Source of the DNA: Algoriphagus sp. AGSA1
GTDB lineage: Bacteria > Bacteroidota > Bacteroidia > Cytophagales > Cyclobacteriaceae
Reading direction: 5' to 3'
Length of the DNA stretch: 64,000 nucleotides
Assembly: GCF_021390545.1 (NCBI RefSeq)
Contig: NZ_JAJUWR010000001.1
Coordinates: 62,001 to 126,000, forward strand
Shown here: positions 17,073-27,170 of the stretch, piece after piece
Position numbering within the stretch: position 1 is the first letter of the stretch
How the letters are laid out: each line of letters starts with the position of its first letter
Notes under the pieces: model-generated
Databases searched by the model: none
Told to the model about the DNA's origin: nothing
What the model saw: only the letters and a program-made list of their open reading frames with translations
Program-made: the position numbers and the translations under genes

Positions 17073-18599
17073 TTAATGCTTAAAGTGTCTCACACCTGTC
17101 ATCACCATAGCGATGCCGTTAGCGTCGCAATAATCTATGCTTAGCTGATCTTTGATAGATCCTCCCGGCTGTACTACCGCTGTGATCCCTGCCTTGTGGG
17201 CGATCTCCACGCAGTCCGGAAATGGGAAGAATGCATCTGAAGCCATTACAGCTCCGTTCAAGTCAAATCCAAATGCCTTTGCTTTTTCGATCGCCTGTAG
17301 CAAGGCATCCACACGGGAAGTCTGGCCTACACCGCTGGAGAATAACTGGCTCTCATTGGAGAGGATAATGGTGTTTGACTTGGTATGTTTGCAGATTTTT
17401 GCCGCGAAGACCAACGCGTCTTTTTCGGCTTCAGTTGGAGCTTTTTTAGTTGCTACGGTGAAGTCAGCTTTTGTTTCTGTAGCCAAGTCTTTGTCTTGCT
17501 CTATCACACCGTTCAGCAAGGTCTTGATCATCTTGGTGCCTGGAAGACCCATTTTTTGCTTAAGTAAAATCCTGTTTTTCTTGCCTTTCAATACTTCCAA
17601 AGCATCTTCTGTGAAATCCGGTGCGATCAACACTTCAAAAAACAAGGAATGCATTTCCTCAGCAGCTTCTTTATCTACAGTTTGGTTGGTGACCAAAACA
17701 CCACCGAAAGCAGATGTTGTATCAGCCTCGAAGGCTTTTTGATACGCCTCTTTTACTGTAGAAGCCAAAGCCACTCCGCAGGCATTGGTATGTTTCAGGA
17801 TTGCAAAAGCTGTTTCGCCTTTGAATTCCGCGATCAGGTTCACAGCGGCATCCACATCTACCAGGTTATTGTAGGAAAGTTCTTTTCCGTTCAACTGGTC
17901 AAAAAGATCATCCATATTTCCGTAGAAATGGGCATTTTGGTGCGGGTTTTCTCCGTAGCGAAGTGCCTTGGCTTTGGTCTCAGAAACTTTCAGTGCAGGA
18001 ATGTTTTCTTCTCTATTGAAGTAGTTGAAAATATGCGTGTCGTAGTTGGAGGACACTTGAAATGCCTGAGCTGCAAAATAACGGCGATCCGCAAGCGTGG
18101 TAGCCCCATCTTGGGCACTTAGCCTTCCTTCCAGTTCAGTGTATTGGTCTTTGGATGCGATGATGGTCACGTCTTTGAAATTCTTGGCCGCTGCACGGAT
18201 CAAAGAAATTCCTCCGATATCGATTTTCTCAATAATATCAGCTTCAGAAGCTCCGGAAGCCACAGTCTCTTCAAATGGGTACAAGTCCACGATCACCAGA
18301 TCGATTGCCGGAATATCGTATTCTCCTGCTTGAGAGACATCTCCTTCGTTGTCTCTTCTGAAGAGGATGCCTCCAAAAATTTTTGGATGAAGTGTTTTTA
18401 CCCGGCCTCCGAAGATAGAAGGGTAGCTGGTCAACTCTTCCACTGGGATTACTTCTGCCCCTTGCCCTTCGATAAATTTCTGGGTGCCACCTGTTGAGTA
18501 GATTTTCACACCATGTTTTTTCAGAAGGGCGATGATAGGTTCGAGGTTGTCTTTATAATAGACAGAGATCAGGGCAGATTGAATTTTTTTTGTAGCCAT
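17073..18599 (-). CDS. purH: Bifunctional AICAR transformylase / IMP cyclohydrolase
   Basis: A 508-residue enzyme catalysing the last two steps of purine synthesis. The N-terminal methylglyoxal-synthase-like IMP cyclohydrolase domain contains STGGT (near 36) and GGRVKTLHPKIFGG (near 66). The C-terminal transformylase domain shows LRYGENPHQ, AILKHTNACGVA (Lys-His catalytic pair) and DAFFPFPDCVE with GITAVVQPGGSIKD. The length is typical. It is transcribed alone from a start at 18599 and ends before the hairpin pair at 16919-16989. Confidence 0.97.
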   Translation of the reverse strand: MATKKIQSALISVYYKDNLEPIIALLKKHGVKIYSTGGTQKFIEGQGAEVIPVEELTSYPSIFGGRVKTLHPKIFGGILFRRDNEGDVSQAGEYDIPAIDLVIVDLYPFEETVASGASEADIIEKIDIGGISLIRAAAKNFKDVTIIASKDQYTELEGRLSAQDGATTLADRRYFAAQAFQVSSNYDTHIFNYFNREENIPALKVSETKAKALRYGENPHQNAHFYGNMDDLFDQLNGKELSYNNLVDVDAAVNLIAEFKGETAFAILKHTNACGVALASTVKEAYQKAFEADTTSAFGGVLVTNQTVDKEAAEEMHSLFFEVLIAPDFTEDALEVLKGKKNRILLKQKMGLPGTKMIKTLLNGVIEQDKDLATETKADFTVATKKAPTEAEKDALVFAAKICKHTKSNTIILSNESQLFSSGVGQTSRVDALLQAIEKAKAFGFDLNGAVMASDAFFPFPDCVEIAHKAGITAVVQPGGSIKDQLSIDYCDANGIAMVMTGVRHFKH

Positions 18600-19333
18600 T
18601 GGGCAATGGATTTGTTTGATTTCTTTAAGGAAAGCTTAGTCCGCTCCAGCGGAATGCAAAGGTAGGAAAAAAGGTCGAAAAGGGGGAAGCTTCCAAAAAT
18701 GAGAATTTGAACGGAATTTACAGGATCAAGACAACCCAAAGTGAGGAGTTTGTCGCCGGAAAACCTTCCTAAAATCTCTATGCTGCTTTATATAATATAT
18801 ATGGTTAGGGCACGCTGGTTACTCCAGTGGGGAATATCCCAAACACTTTGCGCATCAAGGAAAATTATACCTGCGTTTTGAGCTGCCCTATCAATGATGT
18901 AATGACAATAGAAATGTGCCATTGGGTCAACAAAGACTATGAAGGTGGAGTACTGGCTAAGTTCATGTTGAGTGCCAGTAATCTTCCACGGGATGTAGGG
19001 AGCACATTGTTTGACTTTATGGATACGAATCCTACTTGGGATCGGGTTGCAGAGCCTACGGGAATCTCCGCAAAGGTGAACAGGGCATCACGAAAGAATA
19101 CCAAGTTGAGATCAAAGGCAGAGGGTCCGCTAATTTCAAGCTGAGGGATATTAATACCCGCTTCAAAATCAAACCTCGGTGAGGCAAGTGGTAAGTTTAC
19201 CGATGTGCCATTTTCGGCCTTGAAATTGTAACAGGATTTTTTCAAATCCATCGAGACAGATTGGAAAAGCTATTAAATTGCAATGAAATTAAATTTATTA
19301 TGAAATTTTGAATACTTAACTAAATTTTACACT
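18600..19333. other. Intergenic region with a doubtful coding remnant
   Basis: Between divergent purH and the outer membrane protein gene lie 734 bases. Open frames exist on the plus strand (18827-19144, 105 codons, with a segment GGVLAKFMLSASNLPRDVGSTLFDFMD) and the minus strand (18937-19251, 104 codons). Neither has a signal peptide, a clear ribosome site or a family I know. The plus frame has protein-like composition, so this could be a decayed gene fragment, but I make no functional call. Confidence 0.3.
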
Positions 19334-19876
19334 ATGAAAAAGACAATTTTTGTGATTTTGGCCGTTTTTGCGGCGACTGTTGCTTATGCGCAACAACCCT
19401 TTCAAGAAGGGACTACTATGGCGAATCTCGGCATAGGAGTAGGCACCAATCTGGGCGGTCTTGGCAATGCCCGACCGGCAATCAGTATTGCTGTGGATCA
19501 TGGTTTTTGGGATGTGGGTGGTCCCGGAGTGATCAGTTTGGGAGGCTATCTGGGTAATACGGGCTATAGGTACAACGGAATGGGCTATACTTCCAAGTGG
19601 AATTATATGGTGATAGGTGTACGGGGAGCGTATCATTACAACGGATTTTCCTCTGTGCCTGAATTGGATCTTTATGGAGGTCTCATGCTGGCCTACAATA
19701 TTGTCAACTATTCCTATGATGGGAGTGGAACCCCGGTTGCGAACAGCTATGGAAGTGGTCTAGGATTGACGGGCTTTGTAGGGGCGCGCTACTTCTTTAC
19801 AGATAATTTTGGCGCATTTGCCGAACTTGGCTATGGAGTATCTGCTTTAAATGTAGGCGTGACATTCAAGTTTTAA
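19334..19876 (+). CDS. Small outer-membrane beta-barrel protein
   Basis: A 180-residue protein with a signal peptide cleaved after YAQ (residues 1-20), then alternating aromatic and glycine-rich strands (YLGNTGYRYNGMGYTSKWNYMVIGVRGAYHY and further pairs) and a C-terminal FKF ending in Phe, as expected for BAM substrates. The size fits an eight-stranded OmpW/OmpX-like barrel. No partner genes are nearby and the function is unknown. Confidence 0.82.
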   Translation: MKKTIFVILAVFAATVAYAQQPFQEGTTMANLGIGVGTNLGGLGNARPAISIAVDHGFWDVGGPGVISLGGYLGNTGYRYNGMGYTSKWNYMVIGVRGAYHYNGFSSVPELDLYGGLMLAYNIVNYSYDGSGTPVANSYGSGLGLTGFVGARYFFTDNFGAFAELGYGVSALNVGVTFKF

Positions 19877-19947
19877 CTTAGTGGTCCTGCTGGGAAATTC
19901 GAAATATTTATCACAGCGGAAAAATATACTAGGTGTTGCAATATTGA

Positions 19948-19978
19948 GAGGCAGGGGGTCAAAAGAGCCCCCTGCCTC
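19948..19978. terminator. Bidirectional hairpin between convergent genes
   Basis: Perfect 11-base arms GAGGCAGGGGG and CCCCCTGCCTC around a nine-base loop lie between the barrel protein gene and the convergent GH18 gene. There is no long T tract, but the stem is very stable and well placed for termination. Confidence 0.7.
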
Positions 19979-20074
19979 TAAATTGTTGGAATCAAATATC
20001 AATTCGGATAAATTTTTTAACCTAGGTCAGTTAGGAAGTTGAAATGTGAGGGTGAAAAGTGCTAGAATAACTAC

Positions 20075-21286
20075 CTATTTCTTTTGTGAAGATTTATAGA
20101 TAGCATGCAGTAAACTGCCATCTTCCTTGGTATCATTGCCCAATTCCCAGAACATAATGCCTCCCAGGCCTTTTTCCATCGTGTACCTGGTTTTCAGTGC
20201 TACTGAGACCGTATCGTCGTAGGATACGAAAAGACTATCCGTGGCATTATACATATAAGGTGCTTTGGCCTGCTCATCCCAGTAGCGTCGGTATCTTCCG
20301 TCCGATTCATACTTATCCCGGATCTGGCTGTAAGCCATCCAGCCTATGTGTAGGCCGTTACTCAGCTGATAAAGTCCGTTGTTAGCCGGAGGGACTCCCT
20401 TCCAGACTCTGCCATAGAAGGCACTTCCTATTACGATCTGTTTAGGATTTACTCCTTCCTGAATCAAAAAATCGACAATTTTTTCCGCAGAGCGTGGATC
20501 TGGGTCTAGGTTTTCTCCACTTTTATATAAACTGTCCAAATGGAGCTGGAAGGGAGTTCCCAGTATATCCGTACCCTTCACATCACCCAGTGGCGTATGA
20601 TGTCCTGTATATATAGATACCCCTGATACTTGGTCATAGGTCATCACATTGGTATAGTCTGCATATTTCATTACCTCATTTAATTCTATGAAATCATAGT
20701 AACGTTTCCATCCGGCAGAAGCAAAGGTTAAAATTTTCGGAGAATCAAATTTGTTCAACATCTCCCGTAGTCCTTTCATCAGTGCGGTAAAGTTCTTGGT
20801 GTCTTCCGGACGTGCCATGGTGCCCGCCCCTGATATACCTGGGTATTCCCAGTCCATGTCCATTCCATCAAGCCCGTATTTGTTGATGAACGCCGAAGCG
20901 CTTTTGATGAATCTTGACCGACTTTCTTCAGTGAGCGCCATATCTGAGAATCCGTCAGCTCCCCATCCACCACATGCGATCATGACCTTCAGATTGGGAT
21001 TTCTGTCTTTTTGCCTGACAAGTGCCTCTAGCTTAGGCCCTGCTGTGGCTTCGTCTCTGAATTTCATCTCTCCTCCGATCACATGGGTGAAAGAGTAAAT
21101 GATATGGGTCAGTTGCTCCACAGGGATACTCTCAGGCTGGTAATCCCGCTCAGCTACATAATAAGCCATGATGACAGGGGCAGGGGCAGTGATCGTTGAT
21201 GCTTTGCCAGATTGCTCGGCACTTGGAGAAGTACAGCTCAGAAGCAGAATCAACAGGAAATAATATGAAGAGTGGATAGTTTTCAA
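20075..21286 (-). CDS. GH18 family glycosidase lipoprotein (chitinase-like)
   Basis: A 403-residue glycoside hydrolase family 18 enzyme. The signal peptide ends LLLSC (cysteine 18). The catalytic DxxDxDxE motif is DGMDMDWE at residues 140-147, with Glu147 as acid/base; VMIACGGWG near 101 and YDQVSG near 219 are further family segments, and GGIMFWELGNDT near the C-terminus holds the conserved Trp. It hydrolyses beta-1,4-linked N-acetylglucosamine glycans, using substrate-assisted catalysis. It is divergent from the SusC/SusD genes 826 bases away, suggesting a chitin-type or N-glycan substrate for that system. Surface or periplasmic location is not decided. Confidence 0.92.
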   Translation of the reverse strand: MKTIHSSYYFLLILLLSCTSPSAEQSGKASTITAPAPVIMAYYVAERDYQPESIPVEQLTHIIYSFTHVIGGEMKFRDEATAGPKLEALVRQKDRNPNLKVMIACGGWGADGFSDMALTEESRSRFIKSASAFINKYGLDGMDMDWEYPGISGAGTMARPEDTKNFTALMKGLREMLNKFDSPKILTFASAGWKRYYDFIELNEVMKYADYTNVMTYDQVSGVSIYTGHHTPLGDVKGTDILGTPFQLHLDSLYKSGENLDPDPRSAEKIVDFLIQEGVNPKQIVIGSAFYGRVWKGVPPANNGLYQLSNGLHIGWMAYSQIRDKYESDGRYRRYWDEQAKAPYMYNATDSLFVSYDDTVSVALKTRYTMEKGLGGIMFWELGNDTKEDGSLLHAIYKSSQKK

Positions 21287-22112
21287 GATATAGGGTGGTT
21301 GGATACTTGTGTGAATAATTTTAATAAGTCTAAGTTACTTGATTTAAAATATCTTCAAATATACCTTGATGATTTTAATTTCCTCAGTTTTGGCTTTGGG
21401 TAAATCTATAGCGCTACTCTTGTTGAGGTTCCAGCTTTGAGGTGAAAAAAAGGATGTGCGACTTTTGCACAGGGATCCGTATATCGGTAATCAATGAATG
21501 GGTTTTTGCTGTTTTGTTTCCTAACAGAGCGTACTGTTTTTGATGGGTATAGCTTAACAGTTTCTTTAAAAATACTTTGGAAAAGACGATTTGGTCAAGA
21601 AACAGTATTTATTCGATTTAATACAGTTTGTTTTTACAATACTAAAGGATGAATTTTATAGTGTTGCTGTTTTAGTGAATAACTATACCAAAAGTCTGTG
21701 CGATAAGTTTGAAATAACTATATAAATAGGTTTATTATTCTTTCGAAATGACTATCTTCTGTTTGGGAATAGTAAAATGGCATACCTGTATCGTACTTGT
21801 TGTATTGTAAGTTACAGATTATAAATTAACAAAACCCGATGAGCCAATGAATTACAAAGACCTCTTCTATCTCGTCCGAGATCCGTCACCTTGCTGAAAT
21901 ATAATACAAGCAGGAATGTATCGGTTAGGATTATGTGAATAATCTACTGACATACAATGTGATGTAAAATTTACAGCTTTTGAATAGCTTGGGATTTATT
22001 TGTCTAAAATAGATCTCCTGAAATGCTATTGTCTATATGGTACTTACATAATTTATGTAGGGTGGAACACTATTGTGTATAATATAAATTTTCAATCAAA
22101 CCCATAATAAGT
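21287..22112. promoter_or_regulatory. AT-rich intergenic region upstream of the SusC gene
   Basis: These 826 bases separate the GH18 gene from susC. They are AT-rich. A TAAGTTTG at 21704-21711 fits the Bacteroidota -7 consensus TAnnTTTG, but I see no convincing -33 element, and it would leave a leader of about 400 bases. No sigma/anti-sigma gene, small RNA or hairpin regulator is evident. Confidence 0.3.
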
Positions 22113-25100
22113 ATGAAATGTAATTCTTTACAAAAGAATGCCTTTATAATCTGCATGGTGTTTTCCTTGAATTTTTCTTTTTTATCTGTCTCTTTTGCAC
22201 GTACTGATAGTCATGTGTCTGAGAGTATAGAGAAGCGGGAAATAGAGGTGACAGGCACTGTGTTGGATGCTGAAGGTTTACCCTTACCGGGGGTTTCCGT
22301 GATTGTCAAAGGTTCGACAACCGGAGTAGCAACGGATCTGGATGGCAGGTACTCGCTGTCGGTACCTGGTCCGGAAAGTGTCTTGGTGTTTTCCTTTATA
22401 GGATTCAACACCCAGGAAATTGTAGTAGGCAACCAAACCAGCATCAACATTACCTTGACCGAAAACCTGGCCAACTTGGATGAGGTACTTGTAGTGGGAT
22501 ATGGGGTGCAAAAAAGAGGGACTGTTACAGGTGCGGTAGGGGAGATCAAGTCGGATGATCTGATCAGGACACCGGCGGTAACTACATCTGGGGCCCTGGT
22601 AGGTAAAATCCAAGGAGTGACCGCCAGACAGACAGATGCGCGTCCAGGAGGGACCACTACCTTGCAGATCAGAAATATGGGCACGCCCTTATTTGTGATT
22701 GATGGGATACCTTCTGATGCGGCTCAGTTCAACAACCTAGGGCAGTCTGATATAGAAAGCATCAGTGTTCTGAAGGATGGTTCTGCAGCTATTTACGGTA
22801 TGCGGGCTTCCAATGGGGTGGTGTTGGTGACTACCAAGAAAGGTAAGGCCAACCAAAAACCTGAAATCAATATTTCCGGATACTATGGATTACAGGACTT
22901 TACACGTTATCCCCGTCCGGCAAATGCTTTTCAGCATGTGCGCGCCAACGCAGAATCAGAAGTGAATATGGGGGGATCACCGACTATTTCTCCTGAAGAC
23001 TTAGGGAGATGGGAACAAGGCACAGAAAAGGGCTTTCAGAGCTTTGATTATTATGATTTTATCATGAAGCCCAATGTTCCACAGGCTTCCATCAATGCCA
23101 GTGCAGTAGGTGGGTCGGAAAATACCAAATACTTCTTTTCCCTTTCTCACTTGGATCAGGATGCCTTGATTGAGGATTATCTTTTCCAGCGAACCAATTT
23201 CCAGTCGAATATTGACATGACGCTGGCCCATGGCCTGACCGTGGGGACCCAGCTCAGCGGCCGTTTGGAAAACAGAGAGCAAGTAGGGGTACCTGGATTG
23301 GATGATTACTTCAATCCCTTCCTGAGTATTTTTACCATGTGGCCTACCGAGCGGCCTTATGCCAATGATAATCCGAATTATGTGAACGGGGATGTACACA
23401 ACATTAACGTAAACCCAGCCACTTATACTAAGGAAATCACTGGGTATATTGATGAAGTTCATAGATCAATCAAAGCTAATTTCTATGCTCAATATGAATT
23501 TGATTTTGGGCTCTCCATGAAAGGAACCTATTCCTACAACTTCACCAATTTCGATTTTGATGGATTTGAATATACCTATGACGGGTATATCTATAATGAG
23601 GACACAGGAGAATATGAGACCCGACCCGAATGGGGAAATCAAAACCCATGGAGAGAAAGAAGGAAGCGTAATACAATAGATGAGGTGGCCCAGTTTCAGA
23701 TAAATTATGGGAAAAACTGGGGAGATCATTACGTATCGGCAATAGCTGCCTATGAGCGATGGAGCAATAATTACCATCACATGGTGGTACATACAGTACC
23801 TCCTAATAATTATATCCCGATCATGTCCTTTGCAGACCAGGATCTATTGATAGATGAAATCTATCAGGAAGCTAGAGAAGGATATCTCGCAAAAATCAAT
23901 TACAACTATAAGGAGAAATACCTACTGGAGGTTTTTGGGAGATACGACGGGACTTTCTTATTTGATGAAGAGAACAGGTATGGGTTTTTCCCGGGAGTTT
24001 CCGCTGGATGGCAAATCTCTGAAGAGGGTTTCATGGAAGGTGTAAAAGGTAAGGTGCTAAGTGGACTAAAGCTGAGAGGATCCTACGGACAAACAGGCAG
24101 CGATAGATTTATTGGCAACAATGAATTTATAGTTGCTCCATTTAGCTATTTTTCGGGATATAATTTCATCCCTACAGGTGGAGGAAGCGCCATTCTAGAT
24201 GGTTCCTTCGTACCGGGTGTTGATCCGCGAGGTCTCCCAGTCACTAATCTATCCTGGATAGTGAATACCAACATCAACTTTGGCGTGGATTCTTATTTCT
24301 TTAATAATAAGCTGTTTATACAAGGGGATATTTTTGAGCGAAGAAGAACCGGGCTTCCTGTCGGTAGATATGATGTACTCCTGCCAACGGAAGTAGGATA
24401 TACTTTGCCTTCAGAAAATCTGGAATCAGATGCGCATAGAGGGATAGAGGGTATTATTACCTATTCGGGACAAGCTGGTGCGGTAAATTTTACACTAAGT
24501 GCCAATGGTACAATTTCCAGACTGAAAACGATAGAAAGATATAAGCCTAGATTTGGTAATTCCTGGAATGAGTATAGAAATGACCAAGAAGGTCGTTGGG
24601 CCAATATCAACTGGGGGTACCAAGTTGACGGAAGGTTTGAAAGCCAGGAGCAAATCGATAATTATCCGGTAAATATAGATGGGCAGGGCAATAGAAATCT
24701 GCTTCCTGGAGATTTCATTTACAAGGATGTGAATGGTGACGGAGTCATTAATGGGATGGATGAAAGACCGATAGGATATGCTCAGGGAGCCAACCCATAT
24801 ATGAGCTTTGGCTTCAACGGCTCGGCAAACTATAAGGGGTTTGATCTGTATTTCAGCTTTGCAGGAGCATCCATGCAGACCTTTACAAGAGATTGGGAGC
24901 TGAGATATCCTTTCCAGAACAATGGTACATCTCCTGATTTCATGTTTGAAGACAGGTGGCACCGGGAAGATCTGTATAATGCTGATAGTGATTGGGTTCC
25001 TGGTACTTATCCTGCGATCAGAAGAGCAGGAGCTGATCACCTTTACCGCCACAATACTTTCTGGCTGACTAATGTGAAGTACATGAGATTGCGGAACCTG

Positions 25101-25298
25101 GAACTTGGATACAGATTGCAGCCTACCGTATTGGACAAAATCGGGGTATCCTCCTTGCGGGTGTATGCCTCAGGCACCAATCTTTTTTCGATCGACAATG
25201 TAAAGGAATTCGGGATAGATCCTGAAATCGGATCTGCCAATGGATTGGTTTATCCTCAGCAGCGCTTGATCACTTTTGGTTTTAATATCACCCTATAA
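22113..25298 (+). CDS. SusC/RagA-type TonB-dependent outer membrane transporter
   Basis: A 1061-residue glycan importer. After the signal peptide (to about residue 30) comes a carboxypeptidase-regulatory-like domain (about 45-115: GTVLDAEGLPLPGVSVIVKG), then the TonB-box region LDEVLVVGYGVQKR, the plug (about 135-240, with GKIQGVTARQTDARPGGTTTLQIRNMG and NGVVLVTTKKG) and the beta-barrel ending in FGFNITL. It would pair with the SusD protein encoded directly behind it to import oligosaccharide through the outer membrane, powered by TonB. No FecR-type N-terminal signalling domain is present, so control by an anti-sigma factor is unlikely. Confidence 0.96.
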   Translation: MKCNSLQKNAFIICMVFSLNFSFLSVSFARTDSHVSESIEKREIEVTGTVLDAEGLPLPGVSVIVKGSTTGVATDLDGRYSLSVPGPESVLVFSFIGFNTQEIVVGNQTSINITLTENLANLDEVLVVGYGVQKRGTVTGAVGEIKSDDLIRTPAVTTSGALVGKIQGVTARQTDARPGGTTTLQIRNMGTPLFVIDGIPSDAAQFNNLGQSDIESISVLKDGSAAIYGMRASNGVVLVTTKKGKANQKPEINISGYYGLQDFTRYPRPANAFQHVRANAESEVNMGGSPTISPEDLGRWEQGTEKGFQSFDYYDFIMKPNVPQASINASAVGGSENTKYFFSLSHLDQDALIEDYLFQRTNFQSNIDMTLAHGLTVGTQLSGRLENREQVGVPGLDDYFNPFLSIFTMWPTERPYANDNPNYVNGDVHNINVNPATYTKEITGYIDEVHRSIKANFYAQYEFDFGLSMKGTYSYNFTNFDFDGFEYTYDGYIYNEDTGEYETRPEWGNQNPWRERRKRNTIDEVAQFQINYGKNWGDHYVSAIAAYERWSNNYHHMVVHTVPPNNYIPIMSFADQDLLIDEIYQEAREGYLAKINYNYKEKYLLEVFGRYDGTFLFDEENRYGFFPGVSAGWQISEEGFMEGVKGKVLSGLKLRGSYGQTGSDRFIGNNEFIVAPFSYFSGYNFIPTGGGSAILDGSFVPGVDPRGLPVTNLSWIVNTNINFGVDSYFFNNKLFIQGDIFERRRTGLPVGRYDVLLPTEVGYTLPSENLESDAHRGIEGIITYSGQAGAVNFTLSANGTISRLKTIERYKPRFGNSWNEYRNDQEGRWANINWGYQVDGRFESQEQIDNYPVNIDGQGNRNLLPGDFIYKDVNGDGVINGMDERPIGYAQGANPYMSFGFNGSANYKGFDLYFSFAGASMQTFTRDWELRYPFQNNGTSPDFMFEDRWHREDLYNADSDWVPGTYPAIRRAGADHLYRHNTFWLTNVKYMRLRNLELGYRLQPTVLDKIGVSSLRVYASGTNLFSIDNVKEFGIDPEIGSANGLVYPQQRLITFGFNITL

Positions 25299-27158
25299 AT
25301 GAATACTGGTATGAAAATATTCAAAAAATATGTCTTAGGGTTGACACTATTAACTGTGCTTTCAACCTCCTGCGACCCCGACTACCTGGAGTTGCAGCCG
25401 CCAAATATCCTGCTTGATGATCAGGTATGGAATGATACCAAACTGATAACCGGAGTACTTTCCAATTATTACGATAGACTCCCCGCACATACCAGTCTGA
25501 CTGGAGGATGGGCTGACTTTGCTGCCTACGATGAAGCGATGTGGTCAGGATACTCTGGCAACGATGGGCTTAATAACATTGTCACTTATAATTTTAACAG
25601 GTGGCAATTGTGGGATTATGGGCTGATTAGAGACATCAATTTATCCATCAATAAATTGAATACCGTGTCGGAACTTAATGAGAATCAAAAGACACAGTTT
25701 CTAAGTGAGCTTCGATTCATCCGTGCCTATGTGTATTTCGAGCATGTGAAGCGTATGGGTGGTGTCCCGATCATTACCGAAGAATTGATCTATGATTTTT
25801 CAGGTGATCCGACTTACCTGCAGTATCCTAGAAACACGGAAGCTGAGGTGTATGATTTTGTAATCTCTGAAATGGAGGAAGTCATGCCATCTTTAGGAAA
25901 CGAAAGCAGCAACACCCGTGCTAATCGCTTTACAGCGCTGGCAGTGGTAAGTAGAGCCGCTCTCTATGCAGGATCACTTGCCAAGTATAATGGAGCTATG
26001 AGCTCTCCGATACAATTACCCGGAGGTGAAGTAGGAATAGATCCAGCCAGGGCAAATGATTATTATACCAAATCTCTCCAGGCTTCCAGAACTATTCTGG
26101 AAGAGGGAGGATACGATTTGTATAAGTCTAATCCTGATTTAGGTGAAAATTTCTATGAAGCAGTAATTACCAAAACAGGAAACCCGGAAGTGATCTGGGC
26201 TCAGGATTTCCTTCTAGCTGCTGATAAGCGACACGGGTTTACTTATGACAATATAGCCAGGTCTGTACGTGAGGACAACTTAGGCTCTTCAGCGATTACG
26301 CCAGGTCTTAATCTTGTGGAGGATTTCCAATACTTAGATGGAAGCTCCGGGGAACTTAAGACCCGTACTCCAGACGGTTCGGATTATATCTATTACGATG
26401 AGGTAGATGACATCTTTGAGAATAAAGATGCCCGACTATACGGTACAGTGATCTATCCGGGAGCTTCGTTTAGAGGACAGGAGATTTTTATGCAAGCAGG
26501 TGTAATGGTCTGGAATGGGAGCAGTTATGATCAGATCGAATCAGATAATCTTGCTACAGAATATACAGATGGAGGAGTTCTGGTGGCACCGGGTGGGCCG
26601 CATCGCTCTATTCAGGAAGTATCTAATACCGGCTTTTATCTTAGAAAGTATGTGGATAATGCTGTAGGAGCCAGTACAAGGGGAATCCGGAGTGAAGTTT
26701 GGTGGGTGAGATTCAGATTAGGAGAAATCTACCTGAATGCTGCAGAAGCTGCTTTTGAATTAGGAGAAGCCGATGCTGTGGATTACATCAATGCTCTTAG
26801 AGAAAGAGCAGGCTTTGGGGCAAATAGCCTTAGCAGCTTGACCATGGAGGATATCATGCAAGAGCGCAGAGTAGAGCTTGCTTTTGAGGACCATGTAGTA
26901 TGGGATTACAAAAGATGGAGAATTGCCCATGAGAAATGGTCTGGTAATCCAAACAATCCGGAAAGCATGATTTACAGCCTTTATCCTTACAGGGTAGTAC
27001 GACCAGGCGATCCTCGGGATGGCAAGTATGTATTTGTCCGGTCTGTTGCTTCCAGATTCCGCGCACCGAGATTCTTCCAGTTGGGAAATTATTATTCCCT
27101 GATTGGCCAGAATATCATAGACGCCAATCCAAAAATTGTAAGAAACCCATTCCATTAA
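25299..27158 (+). CDS. SusD/RagB-type glycan-binding lipoprotein
   Basis: A 619-residue surface lipoprotein that forms the lid on the SusC transporter and binds glycan. The start ATG directly follows the SusC stop; a second ATG four codons later is equally possible. The lipobox is STSC (cysteine 25). The N-terminal SusD-like region contains LSELRFIRAYVYFEHVKRMGGVPIITE (tetratricopeptide-like helices) and the C-terminal RagB part has GEIYLNAAEAAFELGE and a typical LRERAGF and MQERRVELAFEDHVVWDYKRW. Zero spacing with susC argues for translational coupling. Confidence 0.95.
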   Translation: MNTGMKIFKKYVLGLTLLTVLSTSCDPDYLELQPPNILLDDQVWNDTKLITGVLSNYYDRLPAHTSLTGGWADFAAYDEAMWSGYSGNDGLNNIVTYNFNRWQLWDYGLIRDINLSINKLNTVSELNENQKTQFLSELRFIRAYVYFEHVKRMGGVPIITEELIYDFSGDPTYLQYPRNTEAEVYDFVISEMEEVMPSLGNESSNTRANRFTALAVVSRAALYAGSLAKYNGAMSSPIQLPGGEVGIDPARANDYYTKSLQASRTILEEGGYDLYKSNPDLGENFYEAVITKTGNPEVIWAQDFLLAADKRHGFTYDNIARSVREDNLGSSAITPGLNLVEDFQYLDGSSGELKTRTPDGSDYIYYDEVDDIFENKDARLYGTVIYPGASFRGQEIFMQAGVMVWNGSSYDQIESDNLATEYTDGGVLVAPGGPHRSIQEVSNTGFYLRKYVDNAVGASTRGIRSEVWWVRFRLGEIYLNAAEAAFELGEADAVDYINALRERAGFGANSLSSLTMEDIMQERRVELAFEDHVVWDYKRWRIAHEKWSGNPNNPESMIYSLYPYRVVRPGDPRDGKYVFVRSVASRFRAPRFFQLGNYYSLIGQNIIDANPKIVRNPFH

Positions 27159-27170
27159 ACCGGAGAAGCT

